64,000 nt of DNA from CAZOOK01 sp964581385 (GTDB lineage Bacteria; Pseudomonadota; Gammaproteobacteria; Nevskiales; Nevskiaceae). Below, piece by piece: positions 17,917-27,479 of this stretch. The stretch spans positions 62,001-126,000 of the forward strand of contig CAZOOK010000016.1 in NCBI GenBank assembly GCA_964581385.1. Reading direction: 5' to 3'. Position numbers and translations under genes: made by a program. Under the pieces are notes generated by a model. The model saw nothing but the letters and a program-made list of their open reading frames with translations. It had not been told where the DNA came from and ran no database searches. How positions within the stretch are numbered: position 1 is the first letter of the stretch; each line of letters opens with the position of its first letter.

Positions 17917-19500
17917 GTGGAGCCCCTGCATAAAGTAGCCGCCGACGGTCTGGCCCACTGGAAACCCGATCATCGCGTGCCTCTGCTAGAGGAATCGGTG
18001 GGGGAATTACTGCGCCGTCATGCACAACGCATCGGCAACCGCGCCGCCGTGCTTCACATCCTCGATCCCGCGACGGACGAATTGGCGACGATCACCTACC
18101 GCGAGTTGCTCGAACTGGCAGAGAACTGCGCGCGCTGGCTTGCGGTGCGCAGCCAACCGGGGGATCGCATCGCCGTGTGGTCGCGCAATGCCTTCGAAGC
18201 GGTGATCCTGCAATATGGTTGCGCCCTCGCCGGCTCGATCCTCGTGCACTTCAATACCGCGTGGACTGATCCCGAAGTCGAACATGCGCTCGCCCTCACC
18301 CGGCCGACCATGATCTTCGCAGGGAAAGACCACGCCGGACGAGACTTGGAAAGCCGACTGCCAAGTCTGGCCAGCTGTCCGCTACTGCCGCTGTCCGACA
18401 TCAGCCGCATTGCTCGCGAAAAATCAGATCAGCCGCTGCCCAAGGTGACACAAGATTCCCCTTGCCTGATCCAGTTCACCAGCGGCACGACCGGTAAGGC
18501 CAAGGGCGCGCTCCTCAGTCACCATGCCGCTTTGCTGGGCGGCTGGCTGCGCCCGCATTGCGAAGGCGCAACCGAAAATGACGTCTGGCTCAATGCGGTG
18601 CCGTTCCATCACATCGGCGGCTCCGTCGCCGTGGTGCTCGGTGCGCTGGGCGTCGGCGGATCTTTCGTGGTGCTGGAACGCTATGACCGAGACCAGTTGA
18701 TCCGGCTCATGCCCAAAGTGGGCGCTACCCGCATGGGCGGCGTACCAACCATGTGGCACGACATCCTCGCCTCGCCCAACCTATCCGACAAGGTGAAACT
18801 GAATTCGGTCTCGCTCGGCGGCGCCAGCGTTCCGCCGGAGTTGGTGAAGGGAATCTATAACCGCCTGGGCGCTCGCTGCGGCATCGGCTATGGCCAATCG
18901 GAATTTCCGATCATCACTGCCGTCATGCCGGACGATCCTCCGGAAGTGGTCAGCGAAACCGTCGGCCGCCCAGTTCCCCACGTCGAAATGAAAACCATCG
19001 ACGCCGCCGGCGCAACGCTGCGCTATGGTGAGCCTGGTGAAATCTGCTTGCGCGGCCCGATGTGCATGGACGGCTATTGGGACAATCCCAAGGCCACGGC
19101 GGAGACGATCGATAGCGACGGCTTCCTGCACACCGGTGACTTGGGCGTGCTTGACGCGAACGGTTACTGCACGATCAAGGGCCGGCTGCGCGAAATGATC
19201 ATTCGCGGCGGCGAAAACATCTATCCGGCCGAAATCGAGAATGCCCTGCTCACCCATCCTGCCGTGGCGCTGGCCGCCGTGGTGGGCTTTGACCATCCCC
19301 GGCTGGGCCAGGATGTCGCCGCCGTCGTTACGCTGCGTCCCGGCGCCAAGCCCAGCATTCCGGAGCTGGAAAGCCACGTCGGAAAATTCGTCGCCAGCTT
19401 CAAGGTTCCCAAAACCTGGCGGTTCGTCGAGACCATGCCTCTCACTGCTTCAGGCAAGATACGCAAGGTCGAACTCGAAGCGATGTTCAAGCAGCCATGA
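17917..19500 (+). CDS. AMP-forming acyl-CoA ligase 1 of three
   Basis: A complete adenylate-forming ligase of 527 residues: FTSGTTGKAKG (187-197), YGQSE (325-329, replacing YGxTE), HTGDLG (405-410), KGRLREMIIRGG (421-432) and SGKIRK with K514. All catalytic elements are present. It starts with GTG three bases after the crotonase stop, and its end overlaps the next ligase by four bases. It is the most canonical of the three ligases here, resembling bacterial medium/long-chain or CaiC-type enzymes. It should activate a free acid to its CoA ester for the operon. Confidence 0.9.
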   Translation: MEPLHKVAADGLAHWKPDHRVPLLEESVGELLRRHAQRIGNRAAVLHILDPATDELATITYRELLELAENCARWLAVRSQPGDRIAVWSRNAFEAVILQYGCALAGSILVHFNTAWTDPEVEHALALTRPTMIFAGKDHAGRDLESRLPSLASCPLLPLSDISRIAREKSDQPLPKVTQDSPCLIQFTSGTTGKAKGALLSHHAALLGGWLRPHCEGATENDVWLNAVPFHHIGGSVAVVLGALGVGGSFVVLERYDRDQLIRLMPKVGATRMGGVPTMWHDILASPNLSDKVKLNSVSLGGASVPPELVKGIYNRLGARCGIGYGQSEFPIITAVMPDDPPEVVSETVGRPVPHVEMKTIDAAGATLRYGEPGEICLRGPMCMDGYWDNPKATAETIDSDGFLHTGDLGVLDANGYCTIKGRLREMIIRGGENIYPAEIENALLTHPAVALAAVVGFDHPRLGQDVAAVVTLRPGAKPSIPELESHVGKFVASFKVPKTWRFVETMPLTASGKIRKVELEAMFKQP

Positions 19501-21032
19501 GTTCGGAGACGATCGGCAGCCTCGTTCGCACGCAGGCTGCACTCGGCGATCGGCCGCTGCTTGTCGTCGACCAGAACCGCATCACCTATGCCGAAGCAGA
19601 GATGCGCTCGCGCCGCATCGCATCCGCGCTGCTGCATGCGGGCGCCGGTCGTGACGGCCACGTGGCCATGCTGTTCGGCAACGGCCCGGACTTCGCAGCC
19701 TGCTTCCTCGCCATCACGCGCATCGGTGCGATCGCGATGCCACTCAGCACCATGTCGACTGCGCTGGAGTTGCATGGCCTGCTGCGCGGTGCGGACGCGG
19801 AATATCTGATTTCCGCCGACACCTACCGTGGACGCGACTTGCACGAGTTAGTTGGCGAAGCTATCGACGCGGAACCCGCGGGTGAGCTGCTGCTACCTGC
19901 GCTACCAGCATTGCGGCGCATCTGGTTCGGGATTGCAGAACTGGAGGCCACAGGCAATGCCGACGATGCGCGGGTTGCGACCGCCGAAGCGCAAGTAATG
20001 CCGGCCGATCCAATGGTGATCGTCCACACCTCCGGCTCGACCAGCGCGCCGAAAGGCGTGGTGCACAGTCACGGGCAGGTGATTCGCAACATGCGGCGCC
20101 AGAATGCCTTGCGGAATTACACCGCCGAAGACCGGCTGTTTTCCAATTCCCCCTTCTTCTGGATCGGCGGGCTCGCCTATAGCTTCCTCGCCACGCTGAT
20201 CGCAGGCGCGCGCCTGATCTGTTCGAGCGCCGAGCCCAAGGCAATGCTCGATCTGCTTGAAGCCGAGCAGCCAACGATGTGCAACGGCGTCGCATCAACG
20301 ATGCTCGGCGCAGCGCGCGACCCGAGCTTTCCGAAGCGCAACCTCGCTCGCCTGCGGCGCGGCAATCTATACCCGATCATGCCAGACGATGTCCGGCCAG
20401 CCGATCCCGAGCTGCGCTACAACCTGCTGGGCATGACCGAGACCGGCAGCGTCTCGCTGTACGGTAGTAGCGAAGTGGATCTTCCCGAGCACAAGCGCGG
20501 CTCCTTCGGCAGCCCCGTGGAAGGCATTGCGACCCGCATCGTCGATCCCGAAACCAATCAGGATTCCACCGAAGGCGAACTCTGGGTGCGCGGCCCCAAC
20601 GTCATGCAGAGCTACTACGGACGCGAGCGCTGGGAGTGTTTCGATGCCGAGGGCTGGTTTCACACCGGCGACATGATGCGCATCGACCAGGACGGCGACT
20701 TCTTCTTCAAAGGCCGCGGGGGCGACATCATCCGCACTGCAGGCGCGCAGGTTTCTCCACGCGAGGTCGAAGGAGCGGTCAGCGAGGTCACCGGCGGACG
20801 CATGTCGATCGTGATCGGCGTGCCCGATCCGGAGCGCGGCCAGGCCGTGACTGCCGTGCTGGTGGGCGATGCGCCTTTCGATGCCGACGCGCTGAAAGCG
20901 GCATTGAAACAGCGCCTGTCCCCTTACAAAATTCCACGGCGCTTCGTTGCCATGACGGAAAAGGAACTGCCGACGCTTTCGAGTGGAAAGATCGATCTCA
21001 AGAAGCTGGCGGAGCTGATTCGTGAACGCTGA
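19497..21032 (+). CDS. AMP-forming acyl-CoA ligase 2 of three
   Basis: A 511-residue ligase with VHTSGSTSAPKG (176-187), LGMTET (311-316), FHTGDM (388-393), FKGRGGDII (404-412) and SSGKIDL with K498. It starts at an ATGA overlap with ligase 1 and overlaps ligase 3 by 11 bases. It shares with ligase 3 the block PFFWIGGL and the layout of the C-terminal half, so the two look like tandem duplicates more closely related to each other than to ligase 1. Probably accepts a different intermediate from ligase 1; no substrate can be assigned. Confidence 0.9.
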   Translation: MSSETIGSLVRTQAALGDRPLLVVDQNRITYAEAEMRSRRIASALLHAGAGRDGHVAMLFGNGPDFAACFLAITRIGAIAMPLSTMSTALELHGLLRGADAEYLISADTYRGRDLHELVGEAIDAEPAGELLLPALPALRRIWFGIAELEATGNADDARVATAEAQVMPADPMVIVHTSGSTSAPKGVVHSHGQVIRNMRRQNALRNYTAEDRLFSNSPFFWIGGLAYSFLATLIAGARLICSSAEPKAMLDLLEAEQPTMCNGVASTMLGAARDPSFPKRNLARLRRGNLYPIMPDDVRPADPELRYNLLGMTETGSVSLYGSSEVDLPEHKRGSFGSPVEGIATRIVDPETNQDSTEGELWVRGPNVMQSYYGRERWECFDAEGWFHTGDMMRIDQDGDFFFKGRGGDIIRTAGAQVSPREVEGAVSEVTGGRMSIVIGVPDPERGQAVTAVLVGDAPFDADALKAALKQRLSPYKIPRRFVAMTEKELPTLSSGKIDLKKLAELIRER

Positions 21033-22593
21033 GACGATTCCCGCCCTGCTACTCCAGCGCGCTGCTGAATTCCCGACGCTTGAAGCCGTTGTTGGCGATG
21101 ACGAACGTCTCAGCTATGCCGAACTGAACCGGCGCAGCGTGGACCGCGCCGCCTGGCTCGTGGCTCAAGGCGTTAATAAAGGGCACCGCGTCGCCCTGTT
21201 GATGCAAAACGGCATCGAATGGGCGGTGAACGCCTACGCCGTCATGCGCCTCGGCGCTGTGTTGGTACCGCTGAGTACGTTGCTCCGCACGCCGGAGCTG
21301 TCGGCCCAACTCGCCATCGCCGGCGTGCGCCACCTCATCGCGATGCCTTCCTTTCGCGGACGCAATTACGGCGACGACATTGCAGCGATCGATCGCGCCT
21401 CCCTGCCGTCACTGCGGAACATCTGGTGGTCGGGAGAGCTGGGCGATGATCGCACGCCGCCGGCGCAGACCGTCGCGCGCGCGCTTGCCGAATTCGTTCG
21501 CCCCGCCGACGACATGATGATCATCTTCACCTCTGGCAGCCGCGGACTGCCCAAAGGCGTGATTCATACCCACGGTGCCGCGATCCGTGCCAATGCCGCC
21601 GGTCTTGCCGACCGCTGTGTCCGTGGCCAAACGCGAATCTATCTGCCTATGCCCTTCTTCTGGGTCGGCGGTTTTTGCGGTGGCCTGCTCTCGGCATTGA
21701 TCGCGGGCGCGACCCTGTTAACGGAAGCGGCCCCGGAGCCGGGACAGACACTCAAGTTCCTCGCGCGCGAGCGGGCGACGCTGTTCCGCGGCTGGCCAGA
21801 CCAGGCAGCGCACATTGCCGCTCATCCAGACTATCCCTCTACCGACTTGTCGGCCCTTGGCCCCGGCAGTCTCGATGCACTGCTGCCATCGAAGTTGCGC
21901 AGCCGTCCGGGCAGCCGCGCCAATCTCTTCGGCATGACCGAAACCTGCGGCCCCTTCTGCGGCTATCCGCTCGACCAGGACATGCCAGAAGACAAATGGG
22001 GCAGCTGCGGCCGCCCCTTCAGCGGCATGAACGTGCGCATCGTCGATGCCGAGACTGGCGAGCGCCTGCCGACTGGTGAGATCGGCAGCATCCAGGTCAG
22101 CGGACGCAATCTCATGCGTGGGATCTGCGGGCGCGAACGCGAAGACGTGTTTATGCCTGATGGCTGGTACGACGGAGGTGACTTGGGCTCGCTCGACAAT
22201 GACGGCTTCCTGTTCTTCACCGGCCGCAAAGACGACATGGTCAAGGTCAAGGGCGCGACGGTTTATCCCTCTGAAGTCGAGGCCGCGCTGGAATCGATCG
22301 CGGGTATCGAGAGAGCATTTGCCACGGGCATTACCCTCGATGGTATTGCGGCCATCGGTGTCGCGATCATTCCGCACACGGCCGGAACGCTCACTATCGA
22401 TCAACTGCAGCACGAGGCCAGAGAGCGTCTCAGCGCCTTCAAGATTCCGTCGCGCTGGGTGATCCTCAAGTCAATTGAACAGCTGCCTAGAACAACCACT
22501 GGCAAGATCGACAAGCCGGCGCTGCAGGCGTTGTTGCTGTCCAGCATTTCGGCTGAAGTTGGCCTCCCGAACCGGCAACCGTCGAGGAAATGA
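21022..22593 (+). CDS. AMP-forming acyl-CoA ligase 3 of three
   Basis: A 523-residue ligase with FTSGSRGLPKG (169-179), FGMTETCG, FFTGRKDDMVKV and PRTTTGKIDK near the end. The threonine normally seen in the phosphate loop is arginine (SGSRG), a small departure. It begins with a GTG inside the end of ligase 2 and finishes one base before the dehydrogenase start. Tandem paralogue of ligase 2 by its PFFWVGG block and overall layout. Confidence 0.9.
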   Translation: MNAETIPALLLQRAAEFPTLEAVVGDDERLSYAELNRRSVDRAAWLVAQGVNKGHRVALLMQNGIEWAVNAYAVMRLGAVLVPLSTLLRTPELSAQLAIAGVRHLIAMPSFRGRNYGDDIAAIDRASLPSLRNIWWSGELGDDRTPPAQTVARALAEFVRPADDMMIIFTSGSRGLPKGVIHTHGAAIRANAAGLADRCVRGQTRIYLPMPFFWVGGFCGGLLSALIAGATLLTEAAPEPGQTLKFLARERATLFRGWPDQAAHIAAHPDYPSTDLSALGPGSLDALLPSKLRSRPGSRANLFGMTETCGPFCGYPLDQDMPEDKWGSCGRPFSGMNVRIVDAETGERLPTGEIGSIQVSGRNLMRGICGREREDVFMPDGWYDGGDLGSLDNDGFLFFTGRKDDMVKVKGATVYPSEVEAALESIAGIERAFATGITLDGIAAIGVAIIPHTAGTLTIDQLQHEARERLSAFKIPSRWVILKSIEQLPRTTTGKIDKPALQALLLSSISAEVGLPNRQPSRK

Positions 22594-22594
22594 G

Positions 22595-23389
22595 ATGAAG
22601 ATCGGGTGGATCGGCCTCGGCCTTATCGGAACGCAGATGGTGAAGCGCGCGCTCGCCGCCGGCCATCAGGTTAGCGTCTATGCACGTGGCAAAGGTCTCG
22701 CGGAAATCGAGGCGGCTGGTGCCGGTATTAGCTCCCACTACTCGGACCTCGCCGCGGACAACGACGTATTCGCGATGTGCGTCTTCAACGACGTCCAGAT
22801 GCGCGAAGTGCTGTTCGACCGTGGTGCGCTCGCGGCAATGCGTCCGGGTTCGACCCTGGTGATCCATACGACGGGTTCGCCCGATCTGGCCCGCGAGATC
22901 GGCAAGCGCGCACCTGACGGCGTCGCGGTGCTCGACGCCACTTTCAGTGGCGGCCCGGCGCAAGTCGCCGCTGGCGAGTTGACGCTAATGATCGGCGGCG
23001 AACCCGAGACGATCGAATGCGCGCGCCCGCTGCTGCAAACCTATGCCCAGCGCATCCATCACGTCGGCACACTGGGCCACGGTCAGATGCTGAAGCTGCT
23101 CAACAATCTTCTGTTCGCAGCCAATCTGCAGAATGTCGCGGAGATCCTGCGCATCGCCGAGCAGCAGGGGTTCGACACATCGGTCTGCGCAGGCGTTTTC
23201 CAGGATTGCAGCGGCGCGAGCTTTGCCGCCAGCCTGTTCCGAGCCAAAGCGCCGGTCGACGCCGTGCTAACCAGAACGCGACCCTATCTCGTCAAGGATG
23301 TGGCAACCGCGCTTTCCTGCGCCGCTGAAGCGGGCATCGACACCAGCGCGTTTGCATCTACCGCCGCCTATTTCAAACAGGTCGACTGA
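22595..23389 (+). CDS. NAD(P)-dependent 3-hydroxyisobutyrate dehydrogenase-like enzyme
   Basis: A beta-hydroxyacid dehydrogenase family enzyme: GLGLIGTQM (7-15) binds the dinucleotide, DATFSGGPAQ (114-123) is the substrate loop, and K167 in GHGQMLKLLNN is the catalytic lysine. At 264 residues it is shorter than usual (about 290-300), with a trimmed C-terminal helical domain. The frame extends back to 22475 inside the ligase, but the ATG at 22595 has GAGG seven bases upstream and begins exactly at the Rossmann strand. It would oxidise a 3-hydroxy acid or similar; substrate unknown. Confidence 0.87.
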   Translation: MKIGWIGLGLIGTQMVKRALAAGHQVSVYARGKGLAEIEAAGAGISSHYSDLAADNDVFAMCVFNDVQMREVLFDRGALAAMRPGSTLVIHTTGSPDLAREIGKRAPDGVAVLDATFSGGPAQVAAGELTLMIGGEPETIECARPLLQTYAQRIHHVGTLGHGQMLKLLNNLLFAANLQNVAEILRIAEQQGFDTSVCAGVFQDCSGASFAASLFRAKAPVDAVLTRTRPYLVKDVATALSCAAEAGIDTSAFASTAAYFKQVD

Positions 23390-23442
23390 CAACCGCGAGC
23401 CTCTCGTTCAACGCTTTGGAATCCTTATTAGAGTGTGATCAA

Positions 23443-25056
23443 TTGAAAGACCAATACGACTACATCATCGTCGGCGCCGGATCGTCCGGCTGCGCACTGG
23501 CGAACCGCCTTTCGGCGGATCCCGCCAATCAGGTGCTACTGGTCGAGAGTGGCCCGAGCGATCGTGGAGCGTTCGTGCAAATGCCACGCGGTGTCGGTGT
23601 GATCCTGAACGAAGACAGCAAGCTCATCTGGAACTATCGGGCCCACACCGTCGCGAATCGACCCGCCGAACGCTGGTTCAAAGGCAAGGTGATCGGCGGC
23701 TCCAGCTCCGTCAACGGCATGGTCTATGTGCGCGGCGCGCCACTGGATTACGACGGCTGGCGAGCCATGGGCTGCGACGGCTGGGGCTGGGACCAGATCG
23801 GGCCCAAGTTCAAAGAGCTTGAGGATCACGAACTGGGTCCGGCCCAATGGCGCGGCAGCGGCGGCCCGCTGAAAATCTCCATGCATCCCAAGGGCGATCC
23901 ACTATTAGAGGCGATCATCGACGCCGCTGCGCAGATGGGTGCACCGCGCGTCGCGGACCCGAACGATGTCGATGCGGTGCGCGATGGCGGCGTCGGCTAC
24001 CAACCCTCGACGACCTGGCGAGGCAAACGCTTCAGCGCATCACGCGCCTTCCTGGAACCGGTTCGGAACCGCAAGAATCTCGACGTCGTCACCGAAACCG
24101 ACGTGCTCAAGATCGAGTTCGAAAACCTGCGCGCCGTTGCGGTCCGGCTGCGCAGCAAGCACAGCATGCGCAGGGTGCGCGCCAAGCGCGAAATCATTCT
24201 CTCAGCGGGTGCAATCGAAAGCCCGCGGCTGCTGCAGCTTTCGGGCATTGGCCCCGCCCCGCTGCTCAAATCCCACGGCATCGACGTCATCGCGGAATCC
24301 CCCGACGTCGGACGCAACCTGCGCGAGCACCGTCATTTCGACGTGCAGTTCAGGGTGCGCAGCCACAGTCAGAATTCCAAGCTCACCGGTGTGGGAGTGA
24401 TCTGGTCGCTATTGCGCTATTTCCTGGCCGGCAAGGGACCGATGACGCATTCGGCGCATGAAATCGGCGGCTTCATGAAAACCGAGCCCGGGCTCGACCA
24501 TGCCGATGCACAGTTCGGCCTGATGATGCTCTCGACCAGCGGCTCGGCAGCCTCCGGCAAAATCGTGCTGGATACGTTTCCAGGCGTGACTTTCATCGGC
24601 TATTACACCCGCCCCAGCAGCCAGGGCGAGATCCGCATCCAATCCGCGGATTTCGATGTTCCTCCGTACATCAACGCCAACCACCTCGGTACCGAAGAAG
24701 ATCGCAAGAAGGCCGTCGCCGTCATCCGCTGGATGCGCAAGCTCGGACAACAGCCCGCACTCAAGGACTGGGTCGTCGAAGAAACCGTGCCGGGGCCGGC
24801 CGTTCAGACCGACGAGGAAATTCTCGCCAAGGCCATCGATATCGGCGGCACCTGCTATCACATCTGTGGAACCGCCCGCATGGGCGCGGATCAAGGCTCG
24901 GTGGTCGATCCCAAGCTACGCGTTCGCGGCGTGGATGGCCTGCGCGTGGCCGACACCTCGATCATGCCGACGCTGGTTTCCGGGAATACTAATGCACCTG
25001 CGATGGTGATTGGGATGCGGGCGGCGGATTTTATTCTGGCAGATCGTAAGGGGTGA
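23443..25056 (+). CDS. GMC-family FAD oxidoreductase
   Basis: A glucose-methanol-choline type flavoenzyme of about 537 residues. IIVGAGSSG (8-16) and VLLVESG bind FAD; GGSSSVNGMVYVRG (85-98) and GAIESPRLLQLSGIG are the two family signatures; H473 (TCYHICG) and the SGNTNAP asparagines (515-517) form the active site. The C-terminal TSIMPTLVSGNTNAP block is typical of choline or alkan-1-ol dehydrogenases. There is no ATG near the start: TTG at 23443 fits the family N-terminus, with another TTG at 23416. It ends the operon and probably oxidises an alcohol group of the substrate. Confidence 0.88.
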   Translation: MKDQYDYIIVGAGSSGCALANRLSADPANQVLLVESGPSDRGAFVQMPRGVGVILNEDSKLIWNYRAHTVANRPAERWFKGKVIGGSSSVNGMVYVRGAPLDYDGWRAMGCDGWGWDQIGPKFKELEDHELGPAQWRGSGGPLKISMHPKGDPLLEAIIDAAAQMGAPRVADPNDVDAVRDGGVGYQPSTTWRGKRFSASRAFLEPVRNRKNLDVVTETDVLKIEFENLRAVAVRLRSKHSMRRVRAKREIILSAGAIESPRLLQLSGIGPAPLLKSHGIDVIAESPDVGRNLREHRHFDVQFRVRSHSQNSKLTGVGVIWSLLRYFLAGKGPMTHSAHEIGGFMKTEPGLDHADAQFGLMMLSTSGSAASGKIVLDTFPGVTFIGYYTRPSSQGEIRIQSADFDVPPYINANHLGTEEDRKKAVAVIRWMRKLGQQPALKDWVVEETVPGPAVQTDEEILAKAIDIGGTCYHICGTARMGADQGSVVDPKLRVRGVDGLRVADTSIMPTLVSGNTNAPAMVIGMRAADFILADRKG

Positions 25057-25094
25057 AAGCTGGGCGACGTCAGTCGAAAAAACTGTTCGCGAGA

Positions 25095-26117
25095 TTATGG
25101 TGCCAGTACAGATGCAGGTGACGGCGATGCAATTGTTCCACTCGGGGGAGCGGGAACGGTAGCGGCTGGAGCCAGTGCCGCCTTGGCCAGTGATGGGAGC
25201 GGATCCGCAAAGACAACGTGCTGTGTTGGGACCGACATCAGCCAGCCACGCAGAGTCTTTAGAACCGTGCGCTCATCGGTGGCCCCGATCAGCTGGCCAC
25301 GCTCCACCTTATCTGTCCTACCCTCCTGGTAGTGAAACGTCTTGTATTGGGGTGACTGGCTTTCGGCTGCACCGGTACTCCTCGCGATATCCATTATGGC
25401 AAGATCCATCGATTCGCCCAGCAAACCGGCGCTTTCATTCTTCAGGTTCTCTCCATTATTGGCTGTCCAAAAACTTACTGGATCAGACAGGTCCCGCGGC
25501 TTGGAAACAAGCCGGAAGCTGCTTTTGTAGAGAGGTTTCGATTTGTCTACGGTTGCATGTGGGCCGTGCACTTCGACCACGACGTCGAGAACAATGGCGC
25601 TCTGATCCTGCACCAGAGAGAACACAGGCGAAATGTCGATAACATGCTCGTCGTTGCCGGTGAGCGATGCCGGAACAACCGATTTGCCACCTTCGAAGCG
25701 GGCGCGCCCGATCGCCTGTTCGAAAAGCTGCCGTTCTGTCAACGCGGAAAGCGTGTCCTGATACGGCAGCAGGACTTTGTCTGAATCCCGCTGCAGCTTT
25801 GTCTTCTGTGAATCCCGTACCGAGCTTTCAATAACTGCGTGAGTCGCAATAGCTGCCAACATGGCAATGGCATTCGGGGCGGGATACAACATGGCACCCG
25901 ATCCGGTTCCTGCACTGTCCATGCTGAGCACGCCATGAAAAGGTACGGACTCGTCCTGCGGAACGCGGAAAGCCCAATTGGCGAGCACCGCTTTATCACC
26001 CTGTATAGCGGTCGGGACGGTGTCTTCGGCGTCGGCAACCGCCGCCGCACCCAAAATGAGCACCCCGACAGCAGCGATAGACAGTGGAGGTCTGGTTCTC
26101 GGAATCATTTTGGTCAC
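25095..26117 (-). CDS. Exported protein of unknown function
   Basis: A 340-residue protein with a signal peptide (basic start, hydrophobic core AAVGVLILGAAAV, probable cleavage after ADA). The body has no motif I know. The C-terminal 25 residues are Ala/Pro/Ser-rich, like a flexible linker or tail. GTG at 26117 has AGGA eight bases upstream; the ATG at 26108 is less well placed. It begins 15 bases after the lipoprotein gene, so the two are probably one envelope operon. It converges with the GMC gene. Confidence 0.7.
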   Translation of the reverse strand: MTKMIPRTRPPLSIAAVGVLILGAAAVADAEDTVPTAIQGDKAVLANWAFRVPQDESVPFHGVLSMDSAGTGSGAMLYPAPNAIAMLAAIATHAVIESSVRDSQKTKLQRDSDKVLLPYQDTLSALTERQLFEQAIGRARFEGGKSVVPASLTGNDEHVIDISPVFSLVQDQSAIVLDVVVEVHGPHATVDKSKPLYKSSFRLVSKPRDLSDPVSFWTANNGENLKNESAGLLGESMDLAIMDIARSTGAAESQSPQYKTFHYQEGRTDKVERGQLIGATDERTVLKTLRGWLMSVPTQHVVFADPLPSLAKAALAPAATVPAPPSGTIASPSPASVLAP

Positions 26118-26132
26118 AGCTGCGGTCCTGCC

Positions 26133-26825
26133 TTAGTTGGCAAAGGGCTTAAGGAAACTGTCCTTGCCCTGTTCGATGGCCTGGTAATACGCGTTGGTCA
26201 GCCCCGGGTACGACGGCGGTTCGTCCCACGCGCCATCTGAGCTCTTCTGGATGTTGACCGGCAGATACCATTCGTATGTATTGGTCGACAGATTGACCAT
26301 ATACCCTGTTCCGTCCAACACAGCCTTTGGATCGCTGGTCGGAATGTACGCGGAATAGGTGCGCTGCATACCCAGAGTGTGGACATCAATGACAACCAGC
26401 TTATCGATATTATATTTGGCCTTGAACAATGAAAAATCCTTCTTCGCCAGACTCGAACCACTGCCGCTGTAGCTCTGCAGCTTATCGAGATCGATGCTGT
26501 CGTCAATGACCGTAACCTTGACCCCCTTGGCGCGAAGAGCATCAGCCATTTGGTTCTTGAATGCCGCAATGTCATCCGACGGAAGCGTTCGTGTATAAGT
26601 CGTGAGGCTATTGTTGGCGACGGAGGCGGCGGCCATGCAAAGCAGGCAGCCTGCTCCAGGGAAATCGGTATCCACCTTTGGAAGCGCGGTCATCGCAACT
26701 CCAACGGCACTCGTCTGCGAAACCAGAGTGCTCTTGTCGAGCTGCACGGTCTGCTGAGGGGCGACAGCACAGCCGCCAAAAACCAGCGGAGCAAGGACAA
26801 TCGCAAACTTCAAATAACTCTTCAT
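26133..26825 (-). CDS. Lipoprotein of unknown function
   Basis: Residues 1-19 form a type II signal peptide with lipobox VFGGC, so the mature protein should be lipid-anchored. The remaining about 210 residues include AADALRAKGVKV-like and LVVIDVHTLGMQR segments, suggesting an alpha/beta fold similar to envelope proteins that bind partner lipoproteins, but I cannot assign a family. No clear ribosome site precedes the ATG. It is the upstream partner of the exported protein at 25095-26117. Confidence 0.75.
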   Translation of the reverse strand: MKSYLKFAIVLAPLVFGGCAVAPQQTVQLDKSTLVSQTSAVGVAMTALPKVDTDFPGAGCLLCMAAASVANNSLTTYTRTLPSDDIAAFKNQMADALRAKGVKVTVIDDSIDLDKLQSYSGSGSSLAKKDFSLFKAKYNIDKLVVIDVHTLGMQRTYSAYIPTSDPKAVLDGTGYMVNLSTNTYEWYLPVNIQKSSDGAWDEPPSYPGLTNAYYQAIEQGKDSFLKPFAN

Positions 26826-27479
26826 AGCTGGTGATACCTATTTTTGTTTCAGTAAATTGGAAGTGTGAAACTTACCGACAGGGTCAGCAATTTAATATTT
26901 AGTTTTGCCGCGTCCGTTCGAGATGAGAATACCGGCCCCTACTCATCTATCTGAAATGAGAATTCATACTCCGGATCCTGCGGCTTTGGTCCAAACAAGC
27001 AATTGGATCGCCCGCCCTAATGCATATGTTGCAAGCAATGTGAAAGCCATACCGGCAAAAAACTCATGTGGATGTCGAAACCGCAATGTGCCGGGCACAC
27101 GCATTTGACGCCGGAGCTGATTGTTCACTGAAACTCTCAATTTATTGTTAATGCGCAACGACGCAAGAGTTGTGAGCGTGCGCACGCTTTCAGCTTACGA
27201 TGCTATCACGCATGTGGCTGTGCCACGGCGGTGCGGACTGTAGTCGTTTTAAACTACACGGGATCAGGAAGCATAGCGGGCATGCAGCGAAGCGTGATGC
27301 GGGGAATCGCTTGAAGATCAATTTATCTTTGCCATTGTGCACCGCGGTCATGTTTCCTCCAGATTCTGCTTCGCCGCACCAGGGCTGCGCTTGCTTTCTC
27401 ATAGGCAACGTCGGCCTCCAATCCCGCTGCCGCCACGGCACGATGTCATACTTACCTAGTGACTTTCAGGGGAAAAACG
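26826..27479. other. Intergenic region with possible membrane-protein remnant
   Basis: These 654 bases hold no convincing full gene. On the minus strand a frame ending at 26964 reads RHPHEFFAGMAFTLLATYAL followed by a basic, hydrophobic tail. It has one membrane segment and recalls the first helix of TctB-type tricarboxylate transport proteins, but there is no ribosome site and no further helices. It may be a remnant or chance. The plus-strand frames here look spurious. A CATACTT motif lies near the right edge at 27447. Confidence 0.3.
27447..27453. promoter_or_regulatory. CATACTT motif upstream of sulfotransferase
   Basis: CATACTT ends 26 bases before the sulfotransferase ATG. The same seven bases recur in front of several other units in this window (see findings). 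It could be half of a dyad operator or, less likely, a -10 element. Confidence 0.35.
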
